The translations under genes were made by a program, and so were the position numbers. From Sutcliffiella sp. FSL R7-0096 (GTDB taxonomy: Bacteria; Bacillota; Bacilli; Bacillales; Bacillaceae_I): a DNA stretch of 64,000 bases. The DNA is taken from NCBI RefSeq assembly GCF_038595065.1, contig NZ_CP152003.1, forward strand, positions 1,034,001-1,098,000, given 5' to 3'. The notes under the pieces were generated by a model. That model was not told the DNA's origin and did no database searches. It saw only the letters and a program-made list of their open reading frames with translations. This document shows positions 41,782 to 50,682 of this stretch, piece by piece (positions within the stretch are counted from its first letter, which is position 1; each line of letters begins with the position of its first letter).

Positions 41782-42378
41782 ATGAAAAGAAGAAAGCTAC
41801 TAGGAGTCTTTACAATGGCAGCAGCCATCACATTATCCGGCTGTGCCGCAGGTGATGGGGATGAGGCGGTGCCAAACACTAATCAAGCCAATAATGCAGA
41901 AGAAGAATCCCAGGATGGAGGCCACGGTGTTCACTCCGGAATGGATATGTCGGGTTCAGGTGAGGTACCTGAAGGTTTAAAGGAAAAGGAAAACCCAACA
42001 TTTGAATTGGGAAGCACTGCTACTATAACAGATGCCCACATGCCTGGAATGGAAGGTGCGGAAGCTACCATCGTGGGTGCATATGAGACAACCGTCTACT
42101 CTATTTCTTATGACCCGACAGATGGCGGGGAGCGAGTGGAAGATCATAAGTGGATTATCCATGAAGAAGTAAAGGATGCCCAAGAAGAGCCATATAAAGT
42201 AGGCGATGAAGTGGAAGTGGATGCCGACCATATGGAGGGCATGCAAGGTGCTACGGCAATCATCGACTCTGCTGAACAAACAACGGTTTATATGGTTGAC
42301 TTCGCTCTGACAGACATTGGAGAAGAAGTGACAAACCATAAATGGGTGACCGAGAGCGAACTGTCAAAAGAAGAATAG
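41782..42378 (+). CDS. YdhK-like (DUF1541) lipoprotein
   Basis: 198 residues. Lipobox LSGC gives an acylated Cys at about residue 21. After a His/Met-rich linker (HGVHSGMDMSGSG) come two copies of the DUF1541/YdhK domain, seen as repeats of TDAHMPGMEGAEATIVGAYETTVYSI... and DADHMEGMQGATAIIDSAEQTTVYMV. YdhK-type proteins are often linked to copper or metal stress, which fits the neighbouring two-component system and Cys-rich protein. ATG 41782 follows GAGGAGG. Ends in a strong convergent terminator. Confidence 0.83.
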   Translation: MKRRKLLGVFTMAAAITLSGCAAGDGDEAVPNTNQANNAEEESQDGGHGVHSGMDMSGSGEVPEGLKEKENPTFELGSTATITDAHMPGMEGAEATIVGAYETTVYSISYDPTDGGERVEDHKWIIHEEVKDAQEEPYKVGDEVEVDADHMEGMQGATAIIDSAEQTTVYMVDFALTDIGEEVTNHKWVTESELSKEE

Positions 42379-42384
42379 GAAGTG

Positions 42385-42430
42385 AAAAAGCTTGAAAAGG
42401 GTCTAATTATCGACCGTTTCAAGCTTTTTT
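42385..42430. terminator. Bidirectional terminator
   Basis: AAAAAGCTTGAAAaGGGTC - taattatc - GACCgTTTCAAGCTTTTTT. It lies between the YdhK-like gene and the minus-strand response regulator and serves both. Confidence 0.9.
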
Positions 42431-42432
42431 CT

Positions 42433-43119
42433 TTAGTGCTGATCATTCCATCTATACCCTACTCCCCAAATGGTTTCCAGGTGTTTATCTACATCAAACC
42501 CTGATTTCCGCAATTTGCTTCGAAGATTTCTAATATGCGAGTCAATGGTCCGATTCTCTGTCTCAGCATCGAACTCCCATAAGGATACAAGTAGATGCTC
42601 TCTCGAAAACACCTTATCCTGGTTCAAAAGAAAAGTTTCGAGTAGCGCAAATTCTTTTGGTGTAACAGAGATCTTTTCCCCGTTATATTGTACATGGAAA
42701 GACGAAGTATTAAGAACCAACCCCTTGAAGCGCAATGAATGGTTAATGGTGTCTACTGCTTTTGCCCGCCTCATCACTGCTTCTATTCTTGCGATAAGTT
42801 CGTTCTCATCAAAAGGTTTTGAAACATAGTCATCCGCTCCACTTTTAAGGCCCCTTACGATATCATCTTTATCGTTTCTGGCAGTTACCATGATGACCGG
42901 GACATTGGAAGACTTTCTAATTCCTTTTAGGGTTTCCCATCCGTCCATTTTCGGCATCATGATGTCCAGTAAAACAATGTCGACTTCTTCCTTTTCCAAA
43001 AAAACTATGGCATCCATGCCTGACTGAAATTGGAAGCACTCAAACTGATACGGAGTCAGATAAAGTGTTAACAAATCAAGCATTCTTTTTTCATCATCAA
43101 TCAGTAAAATTCGTCTCAT
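42433..43119 (-). CDS. OmpR-family response regulator
   Basis: 228 residues. Receiver with acidic pocket DDE at 8-10 and phospho-acceptor Asp52 (IVLLDIMMPKMDG), followed by a winged helix (VTPKEFALLETFLLNQDKVFSRE, IDSHIRNLRSKLRKSG). It overlaps its kinase by 23 bases. Its likely targets are the flanking YdhK-like and YhjQ-like genes. Confidence 0.93.
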   Translation of the reverse strand: MRRILLIDDEKRMLDLLTLYLTPYQFECFQFQSGMDAIVFLEKEEVDIVLLDIMMPKMDGWETLKGIRKSSNVPVIMVTARNDKDDIVRGLKSGADDYVSKPFDENELIARIEAVMRRAKAVDTINHSLRFKGLVLNTSSFHVQYNGEKISVTPKEFALLETFLLNQDKVFSREHLLVSLWEFDAETENRTIDSHIRNLRSKLRKSGFDVDKHLETIWGVGYRWNDQH

Positions 43120-44479
43120 CTTCGCTCTCCCTTAATAGAATGGTGACAGCAGTACCATTATATTGTTCACTCTTAATAGACAGAGTTCCGCCATGGGCTT
43201 CCACAAGTTCCTTAACAATAGCCAGTCCGAGCCCGACTCCACCTGTCAAACGAGAACGGGATTTTTCCACACGGTAAAATCGATCAAGAACAAAGGAGAT
43301 ATCTTCTTCTGGGATACCTTTTCCCTCATCCTGGATTGTTAGAAAGCACTCTTTCCCTCTTTTATTTAGTTGAATGGTTGTGGTAGAGCCTGCTGAAGAA
43401 TATTTCCTTGCATTGTCTAGTAAGTTCAAAACGATTTGTTCGAACCGTCTAGGATCTATATGTGAATCAAAGTTTTTGACAACATCCAACTTTAAGTCGA
43501 TCCCGGCATTATCAAAGGCAGGCCGTGCTCTTTCGAAAATTGGTAGGATGAATTCTTCCATGTTCCTTCTTTGTGTTTGAATGGAAAAAGTATTCTGGTC
43601 CATTTTTGCCAGTTCAAATAAATCTTCGAGCATACTTGATACCCGTGTGGATTCCTCGTGAATAATATGTAGGTATTCCAACCGGGCTGATTCTTCCAAA
43701 TTCGGTTTTTTTCCTAGTTCAGCATACCCCTTAATATAAGTCAACGGTGTCCGCAATTCATGAGAGATGCTTGCGAGAAACTCCTTTCTCTCCTTTTGCA
43801 AATGATTCAAGTGATTGGCCAAAAATTGAATGGATTCGGCTAATTCCCCAAGCTCATCTTTCGTTTTCATAGGTAATTTCACCGTAAAGTCCCCGTTGCT
43901 AATCTTTTGGGTAGCATCTTTCATTCTGATTAACGGCTTGGTGAGCAATTTTATTAGAATGATATTTGTTACCAGTAAAAAAAGCATAATAATAACTACT
44001 GCTATGGCAAAGTGCTGGTTCAATTGCTGAATGACCTTCTGTAGAGAATCGGTGCTTTTTAGCATATAAACATAGCCTGTAGAACCTTCCTCTGTACGAA
44101 AAGGGGAGACAGTTGCAATAAATGATTCCTGTCTCCAATCGTCTTGAACCACGCCATCTCCGGTCTCGGGAGCCTCTTTGTTTAAGTAATGCGGCAGGTT
44201 GCTCATTTGCATAGATGAATCAATAACTGAGCCGTTCTCATCCATTATTATGACCTCGGTATCTGTGTTTGACTCCATCAACACAATATGTTGAAGCGTG
44301 TCAGGGGTAATGGAGGTCAACAAGACATCCCGATGGCTATTTCCCCTTGCCAACAAAGAATCCAATTCTTCTTTTACTAGCGAATCGACCACATGTCTGT
44401 GTAGAACTAACATGGATACGGATTCAATAATTAGTAGGCATATAAAAAACCATAAACCGAGTTTAGTAGAGAATTTCAT
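43097..44479 (-). CDS. Sensor histidine kinase
   Basis: 460 residues. Two membrane segments (about 7-26 and 158-180) flank an extracytoplasmic sensor; a HAMP domain follows (LLTKPLIRMKDATQKISNGDF). HisKA has phospho-His in SISHELRTPLTYIKGYAE at about residue 245; the HATPase contains NLLDNARKYS, DEGKGIPEEDISFVLDRFYRVEKSRSR and GGVGLGLAIV. Upstream of its partner regulator. The signal is unknown; copper or envelope stress is inferred from its neighbours. Confidence 0.92.
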   Translation of the reverse strand: MKFSTKLGLWFFICLLIIESVSMLVLHRHVVDSLVKEELDSLLARGNSHRDVLLTSITPDTLQHIVLMESNTDTEVIIMDENGSVIDSSMQMSNLPHYLNKEAPETGDGVVQDDWRQESFIATVSPFRTEEGSTGYVYMLKSTDSLQKVIQQLNQHFAIAVVIIMLFLLVTNIILIKLLTKPLIRMKDATQKISNGDFTVKLPMKTKDELGELAESIQFLANHLNHLQKERKEFLASISHELRTPLTYIKGYAELGKKPNLEESARLEYLHIIHEESTRVSSMLEDLFELAKMDQNTFSIQTQRRNMEEFILPIFERARPAFDNAGIDLKLDVVKNFDSHIDPRRFEQIVLNLLDNARKYSSAGSTTTIQLNKRGKECFLTIQDEGKGIPEEDISFVLDRFYRVEKSRSRLTGGVGLGLAIVKELVEAHGGTLSIKSEQYNGTAVTILLRESEDETNFTD

Positions 44480-44555
44480 AACGGTTCTCCTATATCTTAA
44501 AAAGTATGTACTATCAGTTTATCAAGAAATTATTAAGAAAGTATGCAGAAATAAT

Positions 44556-44583
44556 TAAAAAACGCGCCATCTATATGACGCGT
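44556..44583 (-). terminator. Terminator of the Cys-rich protein gene
   Basis: Minus-strand stem ACGCGTCAT - ATAG - ATGGCGCGT (one G-T pair), then TTTTTT. It lies 14 bases beyond the YhjQ-like stop codon. Confidence 0.88.
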
Positions 44584-44597
44584 CCAGATAATCAATA

Positions 44598-44933
44598 TTA
44601 ATTGCTGATCATTTCCCGACAGGCTGCCGCGCAACGTCTGCATGCTTCCGCACATTTTTGGCAGTGGTCATGAGTATGCTTTCTGCATTCCTCTGAACAT
44701 GCCTCGCATATTTCTGCACACAGGTTGCAAATCTGCTCCAAAAAAGGACTGTTGGATTGGAGTGCTCTTGCTGTAAGTGCACAAATATCCGAGCATTCCC
44801 TATCCAGTCGGATGCAGGCCGCCATCATATTTACGTCCTCTTCGTTCAAACAAGCATCAAAGCAAGTATTACACGCCTCCATACAAGCCAAGCATTCTTC
44901 TAAACATTTCTGGTGTTGTTCATTACTCAACAT
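44598..44933 (-). CDS. yhjQ: Cys-rich copper-binding protein (YhjQ/DUF326 type)
   Basis: 111 residues with 19 cysteines, in CxxxC and CxxC groups along four predicted helices (KCLEECLACMEACNTCFDAC ... EICEACSEECRK ... HCQKCAEACRRCAAAC). This is the pattern of the four-helix-bundle copper storage family (Csp, DUF326) that includes B. subtilis YhjQ; Csp proteins hold Cu(I) in the bundle core. No signal peptide, so cytosolic. ATG 44933 is chosen for AAGGAG; a longer start at 45017 has no ribosome site. Adjacent to a two-component pair and a YdhK-like lipoprotein. Confidence 0.88.
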   Translation of the reverse strand: MLSNEQHQKCLEECLACMEACNTCFDACLNEEDVNMMAACIRLDRECSDICALTARALQSNSPFLEQICNLCAEICEACSEECRKHTHDHCQKCAEACRRCAAACREMISN

Positions 44934-45121
44934 AGTTAAAAACTCCTTTCTAAAAGTTAGTCTCTGTATTTGTTTACCCATCACAAACATATAGAAACGA
45001 GAGAAGGGAAACTCCATAAAAACTGCACAGTTTCGTAATTACTTCTGGCCATCGAGTTCTAGTCGATCGAAACTGGCCAAGGGGCAATTCCAAAGAGTAT
45101 GCCAACCTTGATGCTTGGGAA

Positions 45122-45158
45122 AAGAGGTTTATCAAAAGAAGTAAGCCTCTTCTTTATT
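45122..45158 (+). terminator. Possible terminator
   Basis: AAGAGG(TTT) ... (AAG)CCTCTT, an imperfect stem with a long loop and a T-rich flank. No plus-strand gene lies directly upstream, so it may be incidental. Confidence 0.35.
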
Positions 45159-45231
45159 TTGAAAAAAAGAATTGAATATCACTGAATATTTTGAAATAAT
45201 TTACAATAGGTAGAAATAGGGGGTTCACACA

Positions 45232-45708
45232 ATGAAATTGAAAATGATATCTGAACCAAAAGTCAAAATGTTCCACGAACTCAAACTGGTTGGTTACCGA
45301 GTTTTATGTGCAGGGGAAAAATATGCAGATGAAATACCACAAGCATCTATAAAACTGTCAACTCGCCTTCAGGAAATAAAGAACGTGAAGAATAGGGAGA
45401 TCCAATATGGAGTTTTCATTGTTGATGCCAAAAACGAACGGGAAGAGGGATATTGGTTGATGGTGGAAGTGGAGCATTTTGAAGATATACCTGAAGAGAT
45501 GGTCACGCTTGTCATTCCTTCTCAAAAATATGCCGCCGCAAAATATGAAGGACCGAACAAAGGTATTTTTGAAGCGTATGAAGAATTACATAATTGGTCT
45601 GCAGAACAAGGGTACAAAAGGCTAAAGGAAAAATGGCATGTAGAGCTACTTGAAACCTGGGAAGATCCAAATAATCTGGTAGTTGAATTGTTGGATACGA
45701 TTGAATAA
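45232..45708 (+). CDS. GyrI-like / effector-binding domain protein
   Basis: 158 residues. The order of elements, FHELKLVGYRVLCAGEKYADEIP, YGVFIVDAKNEREEGYWLMVEVE and YAAAKYEGPNKGIFEAYEELHNW, matches the GyrI-like (AraC effector-binding) fold. Such stand-alone domains bind small ligands or inhibit DNA gyrase. ATG follows AGGGGG. Likely in an operon with the VOC protein downstream (14-base gap). Confidence 0.82.
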   Translation: MKLKMISEPKVKMFHELKLVGYRVLCAGEKYADEIPQASIKLSTRLQEIKNVKNREIQYGVFIVDAKNEREEGYWLMVEVEHFEDIPEEMVTLVIPSQKYAAAKYEGPNKGIFEAYEELHNWSAEQGYKRLKEKWHVELLETWEDPNNLVVELLDTIE

Positions 45709-45722
45709 AAGGGGGAGTTAAA

Positions 45723-46151
45723 ATGGGAGAGAAATTATGGAGAGTTGGTACGACCTATATTCCTGTAAAGAATGTAGAAGAGTCTGCTGATTGGTATGTA
45801 AGTAAGTTGGAAGCGGAATTGAACTACCAAGATCAAGACAAAGCAATTATTAATCTTGCAGAGCAAAGTCTTTTCCTTGTAAAAGCGTCTGCGAACCAGA
45901 CTGCAAACTTTACAGATGTGAACGGAAATGTACGTTTTTCACTAACATTTGAGGTCGATGGCATATCGGCGTTAGAGAAACTTCATGATGAATTTCGCCA
46001 AAAAGGAGTAAAAGTGGGAGATTTGGAAAACAGAGGACATGCAGGGAGAAATTTTGTGTTTGAAGACCTAGATGGCAACAGGTTTGATGTATGGAGTGAA
46101 CTTAGTCCGATATTTAAAGAGAAATATTTTACTAGCCATAGGGGAGAATAA
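45723..46151 (+). CDS. VOC/glyoxalase-like protein
   Basis: 142 residues with the vicinal-oxygen-chelate pattern (RVGTTYIPVKNVEESADWYVSKL, AEQSLFLVKAS, GRNFVFEDLDGNRFDVWSE). Metal ligands may include the Glu near the end. Substrate unknown; it could be an antibiotic-binding or detoxifying enzyme. AAAGGGGGAG ribosome site. Confidence 0.82.
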   Translation: MGEKLWRVGTTYIPVKNVEESADWYVSKLEAELNYQDQDKAIINLAEQSLFLVKASANQTANFTDVNGNVRFSLTFEVDGISALEKLHDEFRQKGVKVGDLENRGHAGRNFVFEDLDGNRFDVWSELSPIFKEKYFTSHRGE

Positions 46152-46299
46152 ATGACCCTAAGTCCTATTCGATATGGAGCATGGACAGTCCTTTAAGATC
46201 CGGATGGAAATAGGCATATTTTGTGTGAGTGTTAGGTTCTAATGAAACTTTTTGGTAAACTAAAGATTATTACTTCAATAAAAAAAGGGGGTAATTTTT

Positions 46300-46881
46300 T
46301 TGACAAAAACAAATGAAACCAGTAATAAGCTGGAGTTGTCATTTGAGCAACAAGAAGAATTACTAGTAGCGATGAAAACTCGATTTGAAAAAAATATGAA
46401 TCGGCATGAGGGGATGGAATGGGAAAAAGTCCAAGCTAAACTCGAGGCTAACCCTCAAAAGTTGTGGTCACTCTTTGAAATGGAACGTACCGAAGGGGAA
46501 CCGGATGTGATTGATTATGATGAAGAGAAGGACGAGTACCTGTTCTGCGATTGCGCAAAAGAGAGTCCAAAGGGTCGCAGAAGTGTTTGTTATGATCGTG
46601 CAGCACTGGAGGCAAGAAAGAAACATAAGCCTGAAAACAGTGCGATGGATATGGTTGAATCCATGGGAATTGAACTGTTGACAGAAGAACAGTATCGAGG
46701 GTTACAAAAGCTCGGGGAATTCGACTTGAAAACGTCAAGCTGGATACAAACACCAGACGAGATTAGAAAACTTGGCGGAGCATTATTTTGCGACCGTCGC
46801 TACAATCATGTTTTTGTGTACCATAATGGAGCTGATTCTTATTATGGGGCTCGAGGGTTTCGAGGGTTGTTAAGGGTTTAA
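46300..46881 (+). CDS. DUF4256-family protein
   Basis: 193 residues. The family pattern is visible as LLVAMKTRFEKNMNRHEGMEWEKVQAKLEA, a central EYLFCDCAKESPKGRRSVCYDRAALEARKKHKPENSA and ESMGIELLTEEQYRGLQKLGEFDLKTSSWI. Function unknown. TTG 46300 start behind AAAGGGGG. Ends at a hairpin terminator. Confidence 0.85.
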   Translation: MTKTNETSNKLELSFEQQEELLVAMKTRFEKNMNRHEGMEWEKVQAKLEANPQKLWSLFEMERTEGEPDVIDYDEEKDEYLFCDCAKESPKGRRSVCYDRAALEARKKHKPENSAMDMVESMGIELLTEEQYRGLQKLGEFDLKTSSWIQTPDEIRKLGGALFCDRRYNHVFVYHNGADSYYGARGFRGLLRV

Positions 46882-46901
46882 ATAAAAATGCTACTTTTAA
46901 T

Positions 46902-46936
46902 AGACGTAGAAGTTATATTTCTTCTGCGTCTTTTCT
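46902..46936 (+). terminator. Terminator after the DUF4256 gene
   Basis: GACGTAGAAG - ttatattt - CTTCTGCGTC (one G-T) followed by TTTTC. A good intrinsic terminator. Confidence 0.8.
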
Positions 46937-47105
46937 TTTTCTATATTAGGAAAAAGAATGTGAAAATCTGAAAACAATTCTGTTTAAGACTCGTATATAA
47001 GGTATCTACTTAAGGAGGTACTGTTTAGGTTCAGGGAGGAGAAGGTGGATGATGGAATAGAAAAGTGAAATCATTTTATAGAAATAAACAAAGGGGAATA
47101 AAAAA

Positions 47106-48104
47106 ATGAAAAAATGCCTGTTTGGTATATTGTTGTTTTTAGCAGGGTGTGAAAGTACAGCGGAGAAGGTAGACCTAGCGGCAGAAGCAGTGATAGAAAA
47201 AGAAGTGCAGGAAAAAGTGATGTTAGAACATGGAACCGTGGAGACATATAGCACCAATGGACAAACATTTGAGATCATCCCCTATCATCAACCATATCTT
47301 GATTTCATGGAAGAGCTGGAAGAGACGGAGGGGGATCGAAAGGAACTGTTCTTAGCCCATGTTGTGAAGCCCTTCAGCAAAGAAATCTATGGACATGATT
47401 ATTTCGGAAATGATGATCCGTATTATGCACCCCCAAGTAATACAGCTAAGTTGAGAGAGATGATTAAACATCTGGATAATCAGCATCCTGAGATTAGTAG
47501 ATTTATAAAAGAGGGGCTAGAGGACTCGACAACTTTGCTGACTGGAAGTGAGAAGGTCAGAATTTATATTCAGCCACATAGTCCTGACTTCAGTTACTTG
47601 GAGATGTCTGGTGTCCTTGCCTTTGCTGCAGATAAGGATGTCATGGTCCTGCAAATCGATCCGAGGAAATATACGGAAAAAAGTATTAAACAAACCATTG
47701 CACATGAATTTCATCATGTAGTGACAATGGAAGTGTCCGACTGGGGCATGCGCAAACATCATCTTTTAGACAGGGTAATCATGGAAGGAAAGGCAGACAC
47801 CTTTGGAAAAGCGGTGTATGAAGATTACGAGGTTCCTTGGATTGAACCTCTAAGTCCTGAGGCGACAAACAAAGTTTGGAGTTTCATTGAGGAAAATAAG
47901 GGATCCTATGATATGGAAAATGTGACAATGCTCCATTTGGGTCGCCCTTCATCAGGCATTCCTAAGTGGTCTAACTACAGAATCGGTTATCGGATCATGA
48001 AGGATTTCTTGGAAAGGAATCCTGACGTTACTATAGAAAAATGGACTGAAATGAGAGCGGAAGAGATTTTGGAGTTAAGTGGATTTGAAGAGGAGAGTAG
48101 GTAG
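47106..48104 (+). CDS. DUF2268-type zinc-protease-like lipoprotein
   Basis: 332 residues. Short signal with lipobox LAGC (Cys at about residue 15). The DUF2268 domain shows the zinc motif HEFHH in QTIAHEFHHVVTMEVSD (HExxH type), with a downstream IMEGKADTFGKAV that may supply the third ligand. It is therefore a predicted membrane-anchored metalloprotease outside the cell. Substrate unknown. Preceded by a weak ribosome site in a purine-rich tract. Confidence 0.85.
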   Translation: MKKCLFGILLFLAGCESTAEKVDLAAEAVIEKEVQEKVMLEHGTVETYSTNGQTFEIIPYHQPYLDFMEELEETEGDRKELFLAHVVKPFSKEIYGHDYFGNDDPYYAPPSNTAKLREMIKHLDNQHPEISRFIKEGLEDSTTLLTGSEKVRIYIQPHSPDFSYLEMSGVLAFAADKDVMVLQIDPRKYTEKSIKQTIAHEFHHVVTMEVSDWGMRKHHLLDRVIMEGKADTFGKAVYEDYEVPWIEPLSPEATNKVWSFIEENKGSYDMENVTMLHLGRPSSGIPKWSNYRIGYRIMKDFLERNPDVTIEKWTEMRAEEILELSGFEEESR

Positions 48105-48156
48105 AAACAGATAGCCTTCTCTCGAGGTATACGGATATGTAAGGAGGATGACAGTG

Positions 48157-48333
48157 ATGGGTGAAATGATTATTCAGGTAGTTGTTTTTGGACTGTTAAT
48201 AGTAGGGAGTATTTCTTTTACTCTATTTATCAGAAGACTGCTAGTTAATGCGTCTTATAAAAATAAAAGATTGTATAATATCGAGAAGAAGTTGGACGCA
48301 ATTATTGAGAAAATGGAAAACGATAAACATTAA
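48157..48333 (+). CDS. Small membrane protein, DUF4083-like
   Basis: 58 residues. A hydrophobic segment (MIIQVVVFGLLIVGSISFTLFI) followed by RRLLVNASYKNKRLYNIEKKLDAIIEKM, matching my memory of DUF4083-type proteins (membrane helix, then RRLL...IEKKLDKIIE). Start ATG 48157 fits AGGAGG at 8-base spacing; an ATG at 48148 is too close. Function unknown. Confidence 0.72.
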   Translation: MGEMIIQVVVFGLLIVGSISFTLFIRRLLVNASYKNKRLYNIEKKLDAIIEKMENDKH

Positions 48334-48383
48334 TAGAAAAAAGTTTTATAGAAAACTAATTGCATGTTGGAGGAGGAGTTCCC

Positions 48384-48818
48384 ATGCTGCAAAGAAAGAT
48401 AATCTCAGCATCTATTTCCGGTTCTGTTTAGGTATTGTTGCTGGGATTGTTTTTGCCTTCTTTTTTTGGCGAAAGCACTACGTATGAGTCTTATACAGGT
48501 CACCTTTTGTTAGGTATATTCTTAAGCTATTCAGTAATTTTTACATACGGGATTCTGGCATCCATAACAAGCGATAAGATTGGTGAACTTATTTCCATAA
48601 AAGCTGAAGAAAAAAAGGCGGAAATCATTGTATCGGGTGCTTTGCATATGGTTTTTGGCGTGATTTTATTCTGGTTTAGTCTCGTGCCAGCCGCTATGAT
48701 GTTTATAATAGATTGGATCCTTAAAATGAAGCGTGAAAAATATGAATCGAAATTTGCTTTCTTGAGCATGTCCATTCCCTTGACCTTCGGAATTTCCGCA
48801 AGGTTGTTTTTAACTTAG
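48384..48818 (+). pseudogene. Membrane protein gene with an in-frame TAG
   Basis: ATG 48384, after a perfect GGAGGAGGAG ribosome site, reads 15 codons (MLQRKIISASISGSV) to TAG 48429-48431, then the same frame continues without another stop to 48818. The whole is ~144 residues with several hydrophobic segments (LLLGLFLPSFFGES, LLLGIFLSYSVIFTYG, GALHMVFGVILFWF, SLVPAAMMFIIDWIL). The TAG probably replaced a sense codon such as TTG, CAG or TGG. Reinitiation at TTG 48435 would lack a ribosome site. Family not recognised. Confidence 0.65.
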
Positions 48819-48843
48819 CAGTTGAATAAAGGAGAGAGCCCCT

Positions 48844-49341
48844 ATGGAAATAAGACGATTAACAGCAACTGATGCGAAAAGTTATAGAATCATTAGGCTG
48901 GAGGCACTAAAAAACAACCCAGAAGCTTTCAGCTCCAGTTATGAAGAGGAATTAGAGTATTCTTCTGAAATATATGAAGGTAGGTTGTCCAGCGAGCACA
49001 TTTACACCTTTGGAGCATTTGTGGAAAAAAGGTTGGTGGGTACTGTCACCTTGATATGTGAAACCAAAATGAAAATCAAACATAGAGCTACAATTGTGGC
49101 GATGTACGTATTACCTGAACAGAGAAAATCAGGTGTTGGAAAAGAACTCATGAACGAGGCAATCACCAAGGCAAAGGAACTAAAGGAAATAGAACAAATT
49201 TATCTAGCGGTTACAGCAAGCAACGAACCTGCGAAACGCCTTTATGGTTCACTCGGTTTCGTTACTTATGGAGTGGATAGGAACGGGTTGAAAATAGGCG
49301 CTACATATTTTGATGAGGATTTGATGGTGTTAATGTTATAA
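48844..49341 (+). CDS. GNAT acetyltransferase
   Basis: 165 residues. N-terminal IRRLTATDAKSYRIIRLEAL, acetyl-CoA site VLPEQRKSGVGKELMNEAI at about 88-106, and the C-terminal ASNEPAKRLYGSLGFVTYG. Target unknown. ATG follows AAGGAGAG. It starts 25 bases after the broken membrane protein gene. Confidence 0.87.
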   Translation: MEIRRLTATDAKSYRIIRLEALKNNPEAFSSSYEEELEYSSEIYEGRLSSEHIYTFGAFVEKRLVGTVTLICETKMKIKHRATIVAMYVLPEQRKSGVGKELMNEAITKAKELKEIEQIYLAVTASNEPAKRLYGSLGFVTYGVDRNGLKIGATYFDEDLMVLML

Positions 49342-49407
49342 AAATTCAGAATGGAACTTGTTTCACTAAGAGGTGAGTTCTTTTTATGACTGGTTAAATG
49401 GATGCTT

Positions 49408-49454
49408 AAAAAAAGAAATGAACAGCTAATTACTTCGCTGAACATTTCTTTTTT
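49408..49454. terminator. Bidirectional terminator
   Basis: AAAAAAGAAATGaaCAGC - loop - GCTGaaCATTTCTTTTTT. It lies between the convergent GNAT and M20 genes. Confidence 0.8.
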
Positions 49455-49461
49455 ATTGATA

Positions 49462-50670
49462 TCATAATGTCTTCTTTGCTAACTCAAAGTCCTTTCTTAC
49501 TTTCGATAAAACCTCCGGATCTGTCAAGAGCCTCAAGCCGGTCAGTGCCAATGCTTCCGCCCCAACCAACAGTGCGTGGTCACCTTGTGGCGAGCGGGCT
49601 GCTGACTTGAACTCCTCCGTATGACCGACCAATGTGTCAGGACCTATTTTAATATATGGATGGATGGTCGGGACCACTTGGCTGATGTTGCCGACATCAG
49701 TAGATCCGATTCCAGCTTTGCCTTCTAGTACAACCGTTTCTCCAAGTGACTCCACAATCTCTTTGTATATAGCATCCAGGCTCTCGTTCAATAAGATATT
49801 GTCCACTTCATTCTGGAATGCGATGACATTAAGTTTCGCCCCGGTTGTAAGGGCAGCACCTTCTGCGATGGCTTTCACTTTGCATGTTACTTCATTCAAT
49901 CCTTCTCGAGTCGCAGCCCTTATATAGAAGCGTGCTTTTGCGTATTCCGGTACAATGTTAGGTGCATCGCCACCATGAGTGATGATGCCGTGAATCCGGA
50001 CATCATTTGTTACATGTTGGCGCAGTGCATTGATGCCATTGAATAACTGAATGACAGAATCTAGTGTATTTACTCCTTCGTGGGGAGATGCGGCAGCATG
50101 GGCAGGCTTTCCGATAAATTCGAAATCCAATGGATCGACAGCGAGTGTTGGGCCAGTTAATCTCGTTGCATTTCCCGGATGAACCATCAAGGCTGCATCG
50201 AGATGCTGTACTAGACCGTGTTTAACGAAGCTTCCTTTGGCACTGCCATTCGGGCCGCCTTCCTCAGCTGGTGTACCGAACACGGTGACTTCACCACCAG
50301 TTTCATCTAATACTTTACTTAGAGCGACCGCGGCTGCGACGCTAGTTGTCCCGATGATATTGTGTCCGCATGCATGACCGATGCCAGGGAGAGCGTCATA
50401 TTCTGCAAGATAACCGATGGAGGGGCCAGGCTTCTCTGACTTTTTAGTAGCGATGAATCCTGTTTCATGTCCTGCAACATTTGTTTTCACTTCAAATCCT
50501 TCATCTCTTAAGATGGAGGTAAGAAGGGAAGAAGCGAAAAATTCCTCGTTTCCAATCTCCGGTCTCTCATGAATCTGATGGCTGGTAGATAGATAGAGTG
50601 CTTGCTTATGTTTAATATCCTCTTTAATGATGACTGTTTTTTCATCAACTTGTGGAAGGGTTATTGCCAT
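49462..50670 (-). CDS. M20-family amidohydrolase
   Basis: 402 residues of the M20D (ACY1/AbgB-like) type: YLAEYDALPGIGHACGHNIIG with metal-binding residues (Asp/His at about 90-105), AEEGGPNGSAKGS with the catalytic Glu, GKPAHAAASPHEGVNTLD and the closing GHTEEFKSAA (final His). It splits amide bonds of N-acylated amino acids or peptides. The gene follows metQ by 12 bases in the riboswitch-controlled operon, so a role in releasing methionine from an acylated form is inferred. ATG 50670 follows AAGGAGTG. Confidence 0.88.
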   Translation of the reverse strand: MAITLPQVDEKTVIIKEDIKHKQALYLSTSHQIHERPEIGNEEFFASSLLTSILRDEGFEVKTNVAGHETGFIATKKSEKPGPSIGYLAEYDALPGIGHACGHNIIGTTSVAAAVALSKVLDETGGEVTVFGTPAEEGGPNGSAKGSFVKHGLVQHLDAALMVHPGNATRLTGPTLAVDPLDFEFIGKPAHAAASPHEGVNTLDSVIQLFNGINALRQHVTNDVRIHGIITHGGDAPNIVPEYAKARFYIRAATREGLNEVTCKVKAIAEGAALTTGAKLNVIAFQNEVDNILLNESLDAIYKEIVESLGETVVLEGKAGIGSTDVGNISQVVPTIHPYIKIGPDTLVGHTEEFKSAARSPQGDHALLVGAEALALTGLRLLTDPEVLSKVRKDFELAKKTL

Positions 50671-50682
50671 GTAAATCACTCC

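Noticed and set aside
45050-45160. Riboswitch upstream of the GyrI-like gene
   Set aside because: Only a weak hairpin is seen and no known core motif; not enough support.
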